A stretch of DNA of 60,854 nucleotides. Source: an uncultured Pirellulales bacterium. GTDB lineage: Bacteria; Planctomycetota; Planctomycetia; Pirellulales; Thermoguttaceae. The position numbers and the translations under genes were made by a program. How positions within the stretch are numbered: position 1 is the first letter of the stretch; the number at the start of each line of letters is the position of its first letter. The notes under the pieces are model-generated. The model was not told where the DNA came from. It was given only the letters and a program-made list of their open reading frames with translations, and ran no database searches. Positions 51,567-60,756 of the stretch are shown piece after piece. The stretch is from positions 1 through 60,854 of the forward strand of contig CALLPE010000036.1 in assembly GCA_938015445.1 (NCBI GenBank), given 5' to 3'.

Positions 51567-52757
51567 TTGAAAGAAGCTACGAACACCTTAGCACCCCAGT
51601 TCGACGTTACGGCCGGGCGGCCCAGGATCAGATTCGATCGGAACGAACTGGCCGGGGCGTTCGGGGACATGGGAACAGATGTACCATTGCTCATCGGAAT
51701 AGTTCTCGCTGCCGGACTGGATGGAACGAGCGTGCTAATAATGTTCGGCATCATGCAGCTTCTGTCAGGTTTGCTGTATCGGTTGCCGATGCCGGTTCAG
51801 CCCCTGAAGGCGATGGCGGCCATCGTCATTGCACAACAGACTTCCGCGGCAACGCTATACGGTGCCGGTATTGCCATCGGCTTGCTGATGCTGATTCTCG
51901 TAGTAACCGGCCTGGTCGATTGGTTGGCACGTGTGGTTCCCAAGTGCGTGGTACGCGGTGTTCAGCTTGGACTAGGGCTCCAATTGGCCTCGGTGGCGCT
52001 GGGGAAGTTTGTGCAAGCGGACGGGGTCTGGGGATACGCACTGGCGGCTTGCGCGTTCGTGATCACGATATTTCTGCTGGGCAACCGCAGGTTTCCGGCA
52101 GCACTTACGGTTGTCCTCCTGGGAGTTGTTTATGCGATGACGTTCAACTGGGAGGCCGGCGCGGCCGTCAGCTTTGGCTTCCACTTGCCCAGTGTGCACG
52201 TTCCGCGGCCGGCCGACATTCTGACGGGATTGTTGGTTCTTGCCCTACCGCAGTTACCGCTATCGCTAGCCAACTCCGTCCTCGCTACGCGGCAACTCGT
52301 GGAGGACTTATTCCCTCATCGGCGCATGGCGCTGCGGAAGATCGGGCTGACGTACGCCTTGATGAATCTGGTCAATCCATGGTTCGGCGGCGTGCCAACA
52401 TGCCACGGCGCGGGAGGGATGGCCGGACACTTCGCTTTTGGCGGCCGGACGGGCGGATCGGTCATCATTTACGGGGCGCTGTTTGTATTGCTCGGCCTGC
52501 TGTTTGGGCCGGGCTGCGAGCAGGTGGTCAAGGCATTCCCGCTGCCAGTGCTGGGTGTGATCCTACTGTTCGAGGCACTGGCGCTTATCTGGCTCGTGCG
52601 CGATACGGCGCAATGTCGCTCCGAGTTTCCGATAGCCGTGCTGGTGGGGCTTGTATGCGTTGGCCTGCCGTGCGGTTACATAGTTGCGATGGTGGTGGGA
52701 ACCGCGCTATTTTACCTGGGCAATCGTGTACGGCTGGTCAGCCCGGATGCCGTATAA
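51567..52757 (+). CDS. MOT1-type molybdate/sulfate transporter
   Basis: A 396-residue inner-membrane protein with about ten helices. The diagnostic N-terminal motif is NELAGAFGDMGTDVPLLIGI (MOT1-like; related to SulP but lacking a STAS domain), then MPVQPLKAMAAIVIAQ, LPQLPLSLANSVLAT and GGVPTCHGAGGMAGHFAFGGRTG, all typical of this family. The start is TTG 51567, seven bases after AGGAG; the nearby ATG at 51560 is in a different frame. Substrate is inferred as molybdate. No molybdenum cofactor genes or ModE-like regulator are adjacent; a perfect 17-bp repeat pair lies upstream. Confidence 0.88.
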   Translation: MKEATNTLAPQFDVTAGRPRIRFDRNELAGAFGDMGTDVPLLIGIVLAAGLDGTSVLIMFGIMQLLSGLLYRLPMPVQPLKAMAAIVIAQQTSAATLYGAGIAIGLLMLILVVTGLVDWLARVVPKCVVRGVQLGLGLQLASVALGKFVQADGVWGYALAACAFVITIFLLGNRRFPAALTVVLLGVVYAMTFNWEAGAAVSFGFHLPSVHVPRPADILTGLLVLALPQLPLSLANSVLATRQLVEDLFPHRRMALRKIGLTYALMNLVNPWFGGVPTCHGAGGMAGHFAFGGRTGGSVIIYGALFVLLGLLFGPGCEQVVKAFPLPVLGVILLFEALALIWLVRDTAQCRSEFPIAVLVGLVCVGLPCGYIVAMVVGTALFYLGNRVRLVSPDAV

Positions 52758-53116
52758 TACGTCTGATACCTGAAGTTCACCCAATGTTGATTTCCCAGGA
52801 GTTGTTGCTGGCTTTGGGGGTGCGGCAATTTATGGTGCTCTGAGCGAGTGGTCTTGGTATTCGGGTCTATAACCAAAACGGCACGGTGCTACTCAACGCG
52901 GGCATTGCCCAGGGAAAGACATGTAGTCGAAGCACTTTCGGCAGTAACGCTAATGCTTGTTTGCCCAACACTTTCTCGTTTGCCCCACACTGGGTAAACT
53001 TGCGCAGCAGACCAGCTTTGCAAAGGTGTGAGGTGGGTAAATAACCTACGCCGAACTTCTTTCCGAAAGCATCTGCCGGTCACCATTTAGCTGCTTTCGC
53101 TGTTAATTGCGTGAGT

Positions 53117-53411
53117 ATAAACCTAAGCGAAAGGAAGATTGATTTTTGCCGCCACTACCTACCATCAGTGGGCAGCCTTACCCACCACAATGTGTAAACC
53201 ATACCAATTCGGAAACCGCTTAGGTTTATCGGCATCCCGCAAAAAGGTTGGTAAGGTATACATTCGAGGGTGGAACAGAGCAGTTTCTTGGTAGGTTTTT
53301 TTCGCAACTATCTGGACATAATCGCGAAAGCTGGTAATATCAAGGTTTGAAACCGGCCTCTTCTCTGTTCCGGCCCCGTCGTTTCGCCACGCTGCGAGCG
53401 GCGGGGTTTTT
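53117..53411 (+). ncRNA. Candidate structured non-coding RNA ending in a terminator
   Basis: Stem A pairs 53117-53129 with 53217-53229 (13 bp, ATAAACCTAAGCG with its exact complement); inside is a hairpin GTGGG...CCCAC near 53169-53186. Stem B pairs 53272-53280 with 53363-53371 (9 bp, GGAACAGAG with its exact complement), enclosing TTTCGC...GCGAAA. Stem B is followed two bases later by an intrinsic terminator. Such nested perfect pairing plus a terminator is expected of a structured RNA. It does not match tmRNA, RNase P or a tRNA by the conserved segments searched. A promoter for it is not clear. Confidence 0.4.
53374..53411 (+). terminator. Intrinsic terminator
   Basis: CCCCGTCG (53374-53381) pairs with CGGCGGGG (53399-53406) with one G-T pair; the 17-base loop contains a further CGC/GCG. 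Five T follow at 53407-53411. It faces plus-strand transcription and serves the candidate RNA and/or the MOT1 message. Confidence 0.75.
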
Positions 53412-53527
53412 ATTGATACATCTTTGCAGTACCCGATAATCTGGCCGCACTGGCTGCCAGCTTACCAGGACCGCGGCCAACGATGGTGCCGTTTGGCTGC
53501 TGCCGGCCGCCTCCGACAGAAAAAGGG

Positions 53528-55612
53528 CTATTGCTGGCCGAACTCGGCCAATTCACGCGAAAGCGCGTCTAGGCGCTCCAATTCCGCCGCGGCCGCCTGG
53601 GCGGAGGTTGCATCTTGTGAGGCGGTCGCACCGACCTGCTCGGCGGCTTGGCGGGCCGACCAGATGCGCTGTCCAAGCTGAGCAATGATCGGACGCACTG
53701 GCTCGAAGTCCGTCACCAAACGGCGCTGTTCGGCCGGCAACAGTTCCCTGAAAACCTCCAAATCGCGGCGCTGGGCCAAGAGTTTCTTGAGCCTTTCGAT
53801 CGCCAGTCTTATTCGCGCGGAATCCCACGCGCCGTCGTCGTGTAGCTGTGCTTCCAATGCCCGCAACGAGTAGTTGTAGCCGTTGATCCTGGCGTTCAAA
53901 TCGACCAGGTTCACTTGCGCCCGCGGCAATTGTTCCAACGGAACCGGGTGCAAGGCCAAAGTTTCTAGCGGCGGAGCGTGTAGCGGCCTGCGCGTGCCGA
54001 GGGGCTTGTGTGCATCGTCTGGCGGCACCGCCGCGCCATCGGTCGAGCTGCTGCGCCTAACGGGCAACGATAGTTGCGGCGGCGTTGCCAGACGGTGGTC
54101 GGAAGAATCATCTACGCAAACCGCTTCCACCTCAAGCAGTGTGTCGAGGCCGCCACCGTAGTAATCGGTCTGAATACGCGGCTCCGATAGTAGTGCGGCG
54201 CCGGCGTCGGTTTCTTGGAGCGGGGCAGGCAGTGACGGTTTGGCTGGCGACCGCTCGAGCTGCTCCGACCAACCGGGAGGCTCGACAGGCTTGGCTGCGG
54301 CTTGGCCTTCCGGGAGGCCAATCACAGTGTCGATGGCAGGCGCATCACGCAGCGCCCGCGGTTTGTCTGTTACCGCTGGCACCGCGGTGGACGGCCGCTC
54401 CTGTTGTTCGGCGGCCGGCGGTCTAGGCATCTGCCAGATGGGAGGCTCCGGCGGCTCGGACATCCCCGCAGCATCCGCCGGCGGTTTCAGGGCAAGCTCC
54501 GACGTCGCGTGCGACTGTGCATCGTCCTGGGGCGTGGTGGCTGCGTCGGAAGGAGTGTCCGGAGCTTCCGGCAACCGGGTGTGATCGGCAGTCCGTTCGG
54601 CGAGCGGCGCCGAGCCGAGCCGCTCCAAGAACGGGCGGATAACGCTCGACTGGTCCGCGGCATGATCTGCCGGCGACACCCCGGCGGACGACTGCGGCGC
54701 AGCAGGGGGATGTCCTGGCGCGCTAGGTTCGTTGGCCAGCTTGGGGGGAAGTTGGGTAGGCGACGGCCTTGGTAATTGTTGTTCGGTGCCGGACGATTGT
54801 TGGGCAGCGGACGGTTGGTCGACGGCGGGCGGTTGGTCGACGGCGGACGGTTGGGCCTTGTCTTCGCCTGAGGGTGGTTGTTCGGGCTTAGCTTCGGCAG
54901 GTGGAGGCTGCGTTGCTTCTTTGTGCGCCGGCGCTGACTTGGGCGTTTGTTTTTCCGCTGGGGCAGGCTGAGGCGTTTGTTTTTCTGCCGTCGGCGATTT
55001 CGGTGGCTGGGCGCGATCCTTATCGGCCGGCTGTTTGATAGTCTCCGAATCTGCCGGCAGTGTCCATGGCGGGTCTTTTGAAAAGTCGGGGTCGGGCGGC
55101 AGCGGAGCGAGCGTTCCCCGGGTGTTGCAGCGCACCGCCTCTTCCAACCACAGTATCATCAATTCTTGGCGGCTGAACGGTTGGCCACTAGCTTCCCATG
55201 CCTTTAGAACCCGCCGCAGCGCATCGTGCCGCAGTTCGTACTCTTTGCGCTGCCCGAACAACGACTCGTACAATGCTATCCGATACTGGCGCGTCAACTG
55301 GCCGATGGCCGCCTTCTCTGCCACATCGGTCTGCTGAACCACCTTGGCGAGCTGTTGCCAATCGGGCGGATTGTGCCCGAAAAGCATTTCGTATTCAGCC
55401 AGTTTCTTTTCCGCGTCGGCAGGTTTGAGAACTAGGGTGGTGGCCCTTTTCAGCCGTCGGTGCAGATTGTCTATCCAAGCTTGTTGTTGCTGGGGGTCGA
55501 GTTGCTTTGCCTGCTCGACTATGGCGGCTACGTCCAGGGCTGCCGGTCGGCTCTTGGCCGACTCGGCCGCCAATATCGTCAAACTGGCCAGCACGAACGA
55601 CAAAATTTGCAT
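53528..55612 (-). CDS. Proline/glutamine-rich secreted protein of unknown function
   Basis: About 694 residues from ATG 55612, which gives a signal peptide (MQILSFVLASLTILAAESAKS); an in-frame GTG at 55657 adds 15 residues and cannot be excluded. Residues 25-180 are helical (VVQQTDVAEKAAIGQLTRQYRIALYESL). Residues about 180-470 are low-complexity with short repeats such as AEKQTP, PSAVDQPPAVDQPSA. The last 120 residues form charged helices (ARINGYNYSLRALEAQL, AIERLKKLLAQRRDLEVFREL). No known domain recognised; it recalls planctomycete envelope proteins with disordered spacers. Transcribed alone. Confidence 0.8.
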   Translation of the reverse strand: MQILSFVLASLTILAAESAKSRPAALDVAAIVEQAKQLDPQQQQAWIDNLHRRLKRATTLVLKPADAEKKLAEYEMLFGHNPPDWQQLAKVVQQTDVAEKAAIGQLTRQYRIALYESLFGQRKEYELRHDALRRVLKAWEASGQPFSRQELMILWLEEAVRCNTRGTLAPLPPDPDFSKDPPWTLPADSETIKQPADKDRAQPPKSPTAEKQTPQPAPAEKQTPKSAPAHKEATQPPPAEAKPEQPPSGEDKAQPSAVDQPPAVDQPSAAQQSSGTEQQLPRPSPTQLPPKLANEPSAPGHPPAAPQSSAGVSPADHAADQSSVIRPFLERLGSAPLAERTADHTRLPEAPDTPSDAATTPQDDAQSHATSELALKPPADAAGMSEPPEPPIWQMPRPPAAEQQERPSTAVPAVTDKPRALRDAPAIDTVIGLPEGQAAAKPVEPPGWSEQLERSPAKPSLPAPLQETDAGAALLSEPRIQTDYYGGGLDTLLEVEAVCVDDSSDHRLATPPQLSLPVRRSSSTDGAAVPPDDAHKPLGTRRPLHAPPLETLALHPVPLEQLPRAQVNLVDLNARINGYNYSLRALEAQLHDDGAWDSARIRLAIERLKKLLAQRRDLEVFRELLPAEQRRLVTDFEPVRPIIAQLGQRIWSARQAAEQVGATASQDATSAQAAAAELERLDALSRELAEFGQQ

Positions 55613-56006
55613 CTGTATGCACCGATAGCAGAAACAGTCTAAGCTTTGCAACGCCACACCCCGGCCGGCGAAGCCCTGGTGTGTCGGCGCGCAAGGCCTC
55701 CCTGTGAAGGCTAGGCTAGCGCAACTACGTTGTCAAATGGATCTTATGGCAAGGAGCCGAACGCCGACGTTCGACTCACGGGCGCAGCGATGAAAGCTGG
55801 TTAGAACTGAATTTGCGTACACTGAATTCCGCTCTTGAAGCAGCACGGGGGGATTGTTATCTTCCCGACGGTAAACGCCGGCTCTGAGGGAGCCAGCTAC
55901 GCAAGCCGTCGCCCTCGCCTGCGCGTGCTCTTCGTTGTTCGTTGCCGACAGCCGACCGCGCCGTCGTACGGTGCAGCAATAGCGCCTCTTCGGTAGACAC
56001 TGTTGC
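55613..56006. other. Spacer between divergent secreted-protein genes
   Basis: About 390 bp holding promoters for the two divergent genes. No clear -35/-10 pair, repeat or further gene is evident. Confidence 0.4.
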
Positions 56007-56918
56007 ATGGTTTGCAGCACAATAATGCAAACAGGTTCGCGCGAGGTGAGATCGTTCCTGGTGGTCCAGAAACGGCGCCAGCCCGGCTTCGTTGCGACGC
56101 AGTTTTCGTCGGCGCCCAGCACAGGCAGCATTGGGCGGTGGGAAGCACAGTGTCGGGCAAAGGGCAGTTCGACGCAGCGGGGTAGGCCAGGCCGAAGGCT
56201 ATGCTCGGTGTTATGGTCTTTGGTGGGCTATATGCTGATTGCCGCGAGCCTGAGCGGTTGTGCCCGCTTCATTTCGGCCAGCAAGAATGCCGAAGGCGTC
56301 AGATTGCTTCAGCAGGCCAAGTATCAAGAGGCGCTAACCGAGTTCCAACAAGCCGCCCGAATCGACCCCCAAAACGCCGACTCTTTCTACAACCTGGCGG
56401 CCGCCTATCATCGGTTGGCCAAACTGGAGAACCGTCCCAGTTATCTCGAGCAGGCCGAATTGCTGTATCAGCAATGTCTGGATCGCGATCCTAACCACGT
56501 GGATTGCCATCGCGGTCTGGCAGTGCTGCTGTGCGAGCAGGGCCGGTCGCAGGAGGCGCTCCGCCTGCTCGAAGGCTGGGTGGAGCGGCAACCTCGCTCT
56601 CCCGACGCCCGCATCGAACTGGCCCGATTGTACGACGAGCTGGGCAACAAACAAGCGGCCACCGAGGAGCTGCTAGCCTCGCTGGCCATCGATGCCAACA
56701 ATCCGCGGGCGTTGACGGCGTTGGGCAAGCTGCGGGAAGAAGCCGGCCAACACGCGCAGGCCTTGGAGAACTACACCCGCTCGCTGGCTCGCGACAACCG
56801 TCAACCCGCTGTGGCCGCTCGGATAGCCGCTTTGCAGGCCATCGGAGGCGGCGCGAGCGCCTATGGCGCTTCGTCCGGCACGCGGCTGGTTGATCGCCAA
56901 CCCGCCCCACTACGCTGA
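56007..56918 (+). CDS. TPR-repeat lipoprotein
   Basis: The frame runs from ATG 56007, but the real start is uncertain: the signal helix VLWSLVGYMLIAASLSGC begins only near residue 68, and no ribosome site marks any start, so the first 55-65 residues are probably untranslated or an unusually long leader. The lipobox LSGC predicts an anchored lipoprotein. About five TPR units follow (AEGVRLLQQAKYQEALTEFQ, QNADSFYNLAAAYHRLAKLE, DCHRGLAVLLCEQGRSQEAL, DARIELARLYDELGNKQAA, ALTALGKLREEAGQHAQALE). It likely forms a protein-protein scaffold at the envelope. It is divergent from the proline-rich protein gene. Confidence 0.8.
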   Translation: MVCSTIMQTGSREVRSFLVVQKRRQPGFVATQFSSAPSTGSIGRWEAQCRAKGSSTQRGRPGRRLCSVLWSLVGYMLIAASLSGCARFISASKNAEGVRLLQQAKYQEALTEFQQAARIDPQNADSFYNLAAAYHRLAKLENRPSYLEQAELLYQQCLDRDPNHVDCHRGLAVLLCEQGRSQEALRLLEGWVERQPRSPDARIELARLYDELGNKQAATEELLASLAIDANNPRALTALGKLREEAGQHAQALENYTRSLARDNRQPAVAARIAALQAIGGGASAYGASSGTRLVDRQPAPLR

Positions 56919-57164
56919 GGCCAAAGCTCCTATCGTTGCTCCGAGGCGCCACCGCTTTGTCGTGCTTTGTCGTGCCGACAAGGCTCTGCGCCGCGTGGGC
57001 GATCTGCTCTGGCCAACAAGCCCCATTGCCCGATTTTCCGGACACATGAAGTGCGGACTATCCACCCGTTGCGATGTACAATACGTTTTTGAGTGCGCCG
57101 CTGGTTGCTGAGTGGGCCGGTGGTTGGCCGGCAGGTACGATTATTGGCACTGGGAGACACTTCG

Positions 57165-58265
57165 ATGCGCAGACGCGATTTTCTCGCCGCTGTGGGTGTG
57201 GGTGCAACGAGCCTTTGTGTTTGCCGCCTGACGGAAGCGGCCGCGAACGAAGCTGCCGCGAACGAAACCGCCAAGAACGCAGCCGCCAAGCTGGCCAAGA
57301 AGTTGCCGCGCTGGCGCGGCTTCAACTTGCTGGAGAAGTTCAACGCTGGCAACAACCGGGCGTTCGTGGAAGACGACTTCAAGTGGATGGCCGACTGGGG
57401 ATTCGATTTCGTCCGCCTGCCGATGGACTACCGCTGCTGGACCGAGCCGAACGATCCGTATAAGTACCGAGAGAAAGTATTGGCCGAGATCGATCAAGCC
57501 GTGCAATTCGGCCAGAAGTACAAAATACACGTAAGCCTGAATCTGCACCGCGCACCGGGCTACACTGTCGCTCAGCCGCCCGAGAAGATGAACCTCTGGA
57601 CCGACGAAGAGGCCCAACGCCAGTTCGACGCCCAGTGGGCAAACTTCGCCCGCCGCTACAAAGGCATTCCGCCTGCCCAGCTCAGCTTCGATCTGGTCAA
57701 CGAACCTGCCCGCGTCAAAGGACCCGACTACGCCAAAGTGGCCAAACGGGCAGCCGAGGCGATTCGCAAGGTGGACCCGAATCGGCTGATCATCAGCGAC
57801 GGGCTGGACTGGGGCCGGACGCCGATTTTCGAGCTGGTCGACGCCGGCATGGCCCAAAGCACCCGCGGCTACGAACCGTTCCGGCTGACGCACTACGGCG
57901 CAAGCTGGGTAGGCGGCGAAAAATGGGCCAAGCCCGAAAGCTGGCCCCTCCGCGAAGGCAATCAACTACGCGACCGCCAATGGCTGTACAACGATCGCAT
58001 CGTCCCCTGGAAGAAGCTGGAGGCGGCGGGCGTGGGCGTCCACGTGGGCGAATGGGGCGCCTACAATCGCACGCCGCACCAGGTGGTGCTCGGCTGGATG
58101 AAGGACATGCTCGAACTGTGGAAGGAGGCCGGTTGGGGTTGGGCGCTGTGGAACTTCCGCGGCGCGTTCGGCATCCTCGACAGCGGCCGCAGCGACGTAG
58201 AATATGTAGAGTTCCACGGACGCAAATTGGACCAGCAAATGCTCGATCTGCTGCGCAAGTATTAG
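57165..58265 (+). CDS. Tat-exported glycoside hydrolase family 5 enzyme
   Basis: A 366-residue GH5 (cellulase-fold) protein starting at ATG 57165 with GGGAGA upstream. The N-terminus RRRDFLAAVGVGATSL is a twin-arginine signal; the next residues are a low-complexity ANEAAANE linker. Barrel: RGFNLLEKFN, FDFVRLPMDYRCW, HVSLNLHRAPGY; the acid/base is Glu180 (FDLVNEPARV) and the nucleophile Glu296 (VHVGEWGAYN), with GWGWALWNFRGAFGILDS after it. Substrate (beta-glucan, mannan or similar) is not known. It sits between the TPR lipoprotein and miaB but is not clearly in an operon. Confidence 0.93.
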   Translation: MRRRDFLAAVGVGATSLCVCRLTEAAANEAAANETAKNAAAKLAKKLPRWRGFNLLEKFNAGNNRAFVEDDFKWMADWGFDFVRLPMDYRCWTEPNDPYKYREKVLAEIDQAVQFGQKYKIHVSLNLHRAPGYTVAQPPEKMNLWTDEEAQRQFDAQWANFARRYKGIPPAQLSFDLVNEPARVKGPDYAKVAKRAAEAIRKVDPNRLIISDGLDWGRTPIFELVDAGMAQSTRGYEPFRLTHYGASWVGGEKWAKPESWPLREGNQLRDRQWLYNDRIVPWKKLEAAGVGVHVGEWGAYNRTPHQVVLGWMKDMLELWKEAGWGWALWNFRGAFGILDSGRSDVEYVEFHGRKLDQQMLDLLRKY

Positions 58266-58384
58266 AAAACCGTTGGCACCGACCAATCAACGCCTGTGGA
58301 CTCCTGCGGGGCGCTTGCGCTTCCGGCTCGACGGTGGAATAACGCCCGGCGGCCACGCCCGCCGCGGTATAGTGTTGCCAACTT

Positions 58385-59830
58385 ATGCCCAAGACGGTCT
58401 ATCTGTATACTGTCGGCTGTCAAATGAACGTGCTCGATAGCGAGCTGGTGGCCTCCGAGCTGCTGGCTGCCGGTTATCGGCTCGTCGATACTCCCCGCGC
58501 CGCCGATGTCATCCTGCTCAACACTTGCAGCGTACGCCAGCACGCCGAAGACAAGGTTTATAGCGCCCTGGGCAGGCTGAAGCACGCCAAACAGCGGCGT
58601 CGGCGGATCATCGGCGTGTTGGGCTGCATGGCCCAAAAAGACCACCAGCAGATACTCCGCCGCGCACCCCATGTGGACCTGGTAGTGGGGCCAGGGCAAC
58701 TGGGCAAATTGCACGAAGCGTTGGAAACTGTGCAAAACGGCGGCGGCCCGGTGGTGGCCATCAGCGCCCAGCGTGCTGCCGGGTCGAAGGCCGAAGTCGC
58801 GCGCAGCTTCGTCCCCTTCGACGTGCCTCGCCGCGGCGAGGTCCGCCCGGTGCGCTGTCAAGCCCTGGTGCGCATCATGTTCGGCTGCGACAAGTTCTGC
58901 ACTTATTGCATCGTACCTTCGGTGCGCGGCCCGGAGCAAAGCCGCCCCGTTGCGCAGATCGAACAAGAGGTCCGTCGGCTGGCCGATCAGGGCGTGGTGG
59001 AAGTGACCCTTATCGGACAAACGGTCAACAGCTACCACGACCGCAGTTCGGGCGGCTCGGTGCGATTGGCCGATCTGCTCTATCGGCTCCATGACACGTC
59101 CGGGCTGCGACGCATCAAGTTCGTCACCAATCATCCCAATCACATGGACGACGATCTGCTGGCCGCAGTGCGCGACTTGCCCAAGGTGAACCCCTACTTT
59201 CACGTGCCGGCGCAAAGCGGCTCGGACCGCATTCTGAAGCTGATGAAGCGCGGGTACAGTGTGGGGCAGTACTGCGAGATGCTCCAGCGGATTCGCGCCG
59301 CCGTGCCCCAGGCGGCCATAACCAGCGACTTCATCGTCGGCTTTTGCGGAGAAACCGAGGAGGACTTTCAGCAGACGGTCGAGCTGGTTCGCCGCGCCAG
59401 GTTCAAGAACAGCTTTATTTTCAAGTACAGTCCGCGTCCCGGCACCAAGGCCGCCGCGCTGTGGGCCGACGACGTGCCCCAGTCGGTCAAACTCCGCCGC
59501 AACAATCAACTGCTGGCCGTGCAGAACGCCATCAGCTTGGAAGACAACCAGCGGCTGGTGGGCCAGGTGGTCGAGGTGCTTGTCGAAGGCCCCAGCAAGG
59601 TCGCCCGCAAGTCTTCCCCGGCTGGCGACGCCCCTACCGAAATAGTTCAACTCGTAGGCCGCACCCGCTGCGACCGCATCGTGGTCTTCGACGGCTCTCT
59701 GGAGCTGGCCGGGCAGATTCTGCCGGTGGTCGTTCAGCGGGCCGAAGCCGTAACGCTTTTCGGCGCACTGACAGACAATCGTTACTCCGCCCCGGTTGCC
59801 GCTGCCCACTCCCTTTGCGACCCATCATGA
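58385..59830 (+). CDS. miaB: tRNA-2-methylthio-N6-dimethylallyladenosine synthase
   Basis: Adds the 2-methylthio group to i6A37 of tRNAs that read U-starting codons. A 481-residue radical SAM enzyme with the UPF0004 domain cysteines TVGCQMN, LNTCSVRQHAEDK and LGCMAQ (second cluster), the radical SAM CxxxCxxC motif CDKFCTYCIVPSVRGPE, PVAQIEQEV and a C-terminal TRAM region. ATG 58385 starts with the conserved MPKTVYLYTVGC. It precedes the MBL-fold hydrolase by 7 bases, so they are probably co-transcribed. Confidence 0.95.
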   Translation: MPKTVYLYTVGCQMNVLDSELVASELLAAGYRLVDTPRAADVILLNTCSVRQHAEDKVYSALGRLKHAKQRRRRIIGVLGCMAQKDHQQILRRAPHVDLVVGPGQLGKLHEALETVQNGGGPVVAISAQRAAGSKAEVARSFVPFDVPRRGEVRPVRCQALVRIMFGCDKFCTYCIVPSVRGPEQSRPVAQIEQEVRRLADQGVVEVTLIGQTVNSYHDRSSGGSVRLADLLYRLHDTSGLRRIKFVTNHPNHMDDDLLAAVRDLPKVNPYFHVPAQSGSDRILKLMKRGYSVGQYCEMLQRIRAAVPQAAITSDFIVGFCGETEEDFQQTVELVRRARFKNSFIFKYSPRPGTKAAALWADDVPQSVKLRRNNQLLAVQNAISLEDNQRLVGQVVEVLVEGPSKVARKSSPAGDAPTEIVQLVGRTRCDRIVVFDGSLELAGQILPVVVQRAEAVTLFGALTDNRYSAPVAAAHSLCDPS

Positions 59831-59837
59831 GCAAGCG

Positions 59838-60578
59838 ATGAAACTGGTCTTCCTGGGTACCGGCGGCTATCATCCCAACAACCGACGGCACACCGCCTGC
59901 CTACTGTTCCCCCAAATCGGGGTTATGCTCGACGCCGGCACAGGCTTCTTCCGCGCCGCCAAATACCTCAGCGGTACGCACCTCGACATATTCCTCACCC
60001 ATGCCCACCTGGACCACGTAATCGGGCTGAGCTATCTGTTCGACCTGCTGGCGGTGCATCCGCTGGAGCGCATCACGGTCCACGGCGCCGCCGACAAACT
60101 CCCAGCCATCCAGGAGCATCTATTCTCCCCAACGCTGTTTCCCCAGATGCCTCCCTACCGGTTCCAGCCCGTCGAGCAATTCCAACCGCTGCCAGACGGC
60201 GGCGTGTTGAAGCATTTTCCGCTGGAACATCCCGGCGGCGTGCTGGGTTTTCGCCTCGACTGGCCGAGCGGCTCGATGGCCTACGTGACCGACACCACGG
60301 CCTCGCCCGACGCCCTTTATTCCGGGTCCATCGCAGGCGTGGACCTGCTGGTTCACGAGTGTTATTTTCCCGACAAGTACAAAGACTGGGCCATCAAGAC
60401 CGGCCACAGTTGGACTTCTGCCGTGGCACGACTGGCCGCAAAAGCCGACGTGGGCCGGCTGCTGCTGACGCACATCAACCCGCTGTGCGAAGACGACGAT
60501 CCGGTCGACCTATCCTTGGCCCGCAGCATCTTCCCGGCCACCGACGTCGCCGAAGATGGCATGGAAATAGGGCTGTAG
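59838..60578 (+). CDS. MBL-fold hydrolase, RNase Z-like
   Basis: A 246-residue metallo-beta-lactamase-fold protein from ATG 59838. Zinc ligands: HxHxDH in THAHLDHVIGL, His in KHFPLEHPGGVLGF, Asp in AYVTDTTASPDALY and His in LLTHINPLCEDDD. The GTGGYHPNNRRHTACLL start is like the RNase Z/ElaC branch, but residues for tRNA binding (the exosite) are not seen. It follows miaB by 7 bases, compatible with a role in RNA metabolism, though a generic phosphodiesterase is possible. Confidence 0.85.
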   Translation: MKLVFLGTGGYHPNNRRHTACLLFPQIGVMLDAGTGFFRAAKYLSGTHLDIFLTHAHLDHVIGLSYLFDLLAVHPLERITVHGAADKLPAIQEHLFSPTLFPQMPPYRFQPVEQFQPLPDGGVLKHFPLEHPGGVLGFRLDWPSGSMAYVTDTTASPDALYSGSIAGVDLLVHECYFPDKYKDWAIKTGHSWTSAVARLAAKADVGRLLLTHINPLCEDDDPVDLSLARSIFPATDVAEDGMEIGL

Positions 60579-60756
60579 AAGCACCCCGGGTGGCGCCGGA
60601 AGCTTGCCCCTCCAGTGCTGGTGGCCTGGGCGACACTGGAGGCTTTGTCCTCCAGTGCTAGTTGCGACTTAGCTCACAGCTTGCTCCTGGCCACCCACAG
60701 GCACACGCCTGCACAAGCCCGCCGTGCCAGCCGGGGTGCCGTTTGTGCTTTCGCGT

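Larger units (their letters stand above)
52758..53527. other. 770-bp gene-free region with nested stems and a terminator
   Basis: Between the MOT1 gene (plus) and a proline-rich protein gene (minus). No coding frame with motif or ribosome site is present. It contains two long-range inverted repeats, smaller hairpins inside them, and an intrinsic terminator on the plus strand (separate entries). Confidence 0.6.

Noticed and set aside
51560..52843. 427-codon frame overlapping the MOT1 transporter
   Set aside because: The neighbouring frame from 51567 gives clear transporter motifs and helices; this one gives an Arg/Gly-rich sequence without any pattern.
53117..53411. tmRNA or RNase P RNA
   Set aside because: Neither the tmRNA tRNA-like 3' end nor the RNase P GAGGAAAGTC segment is present on the plus strand, so only an unnamed structured RNA is proposed.
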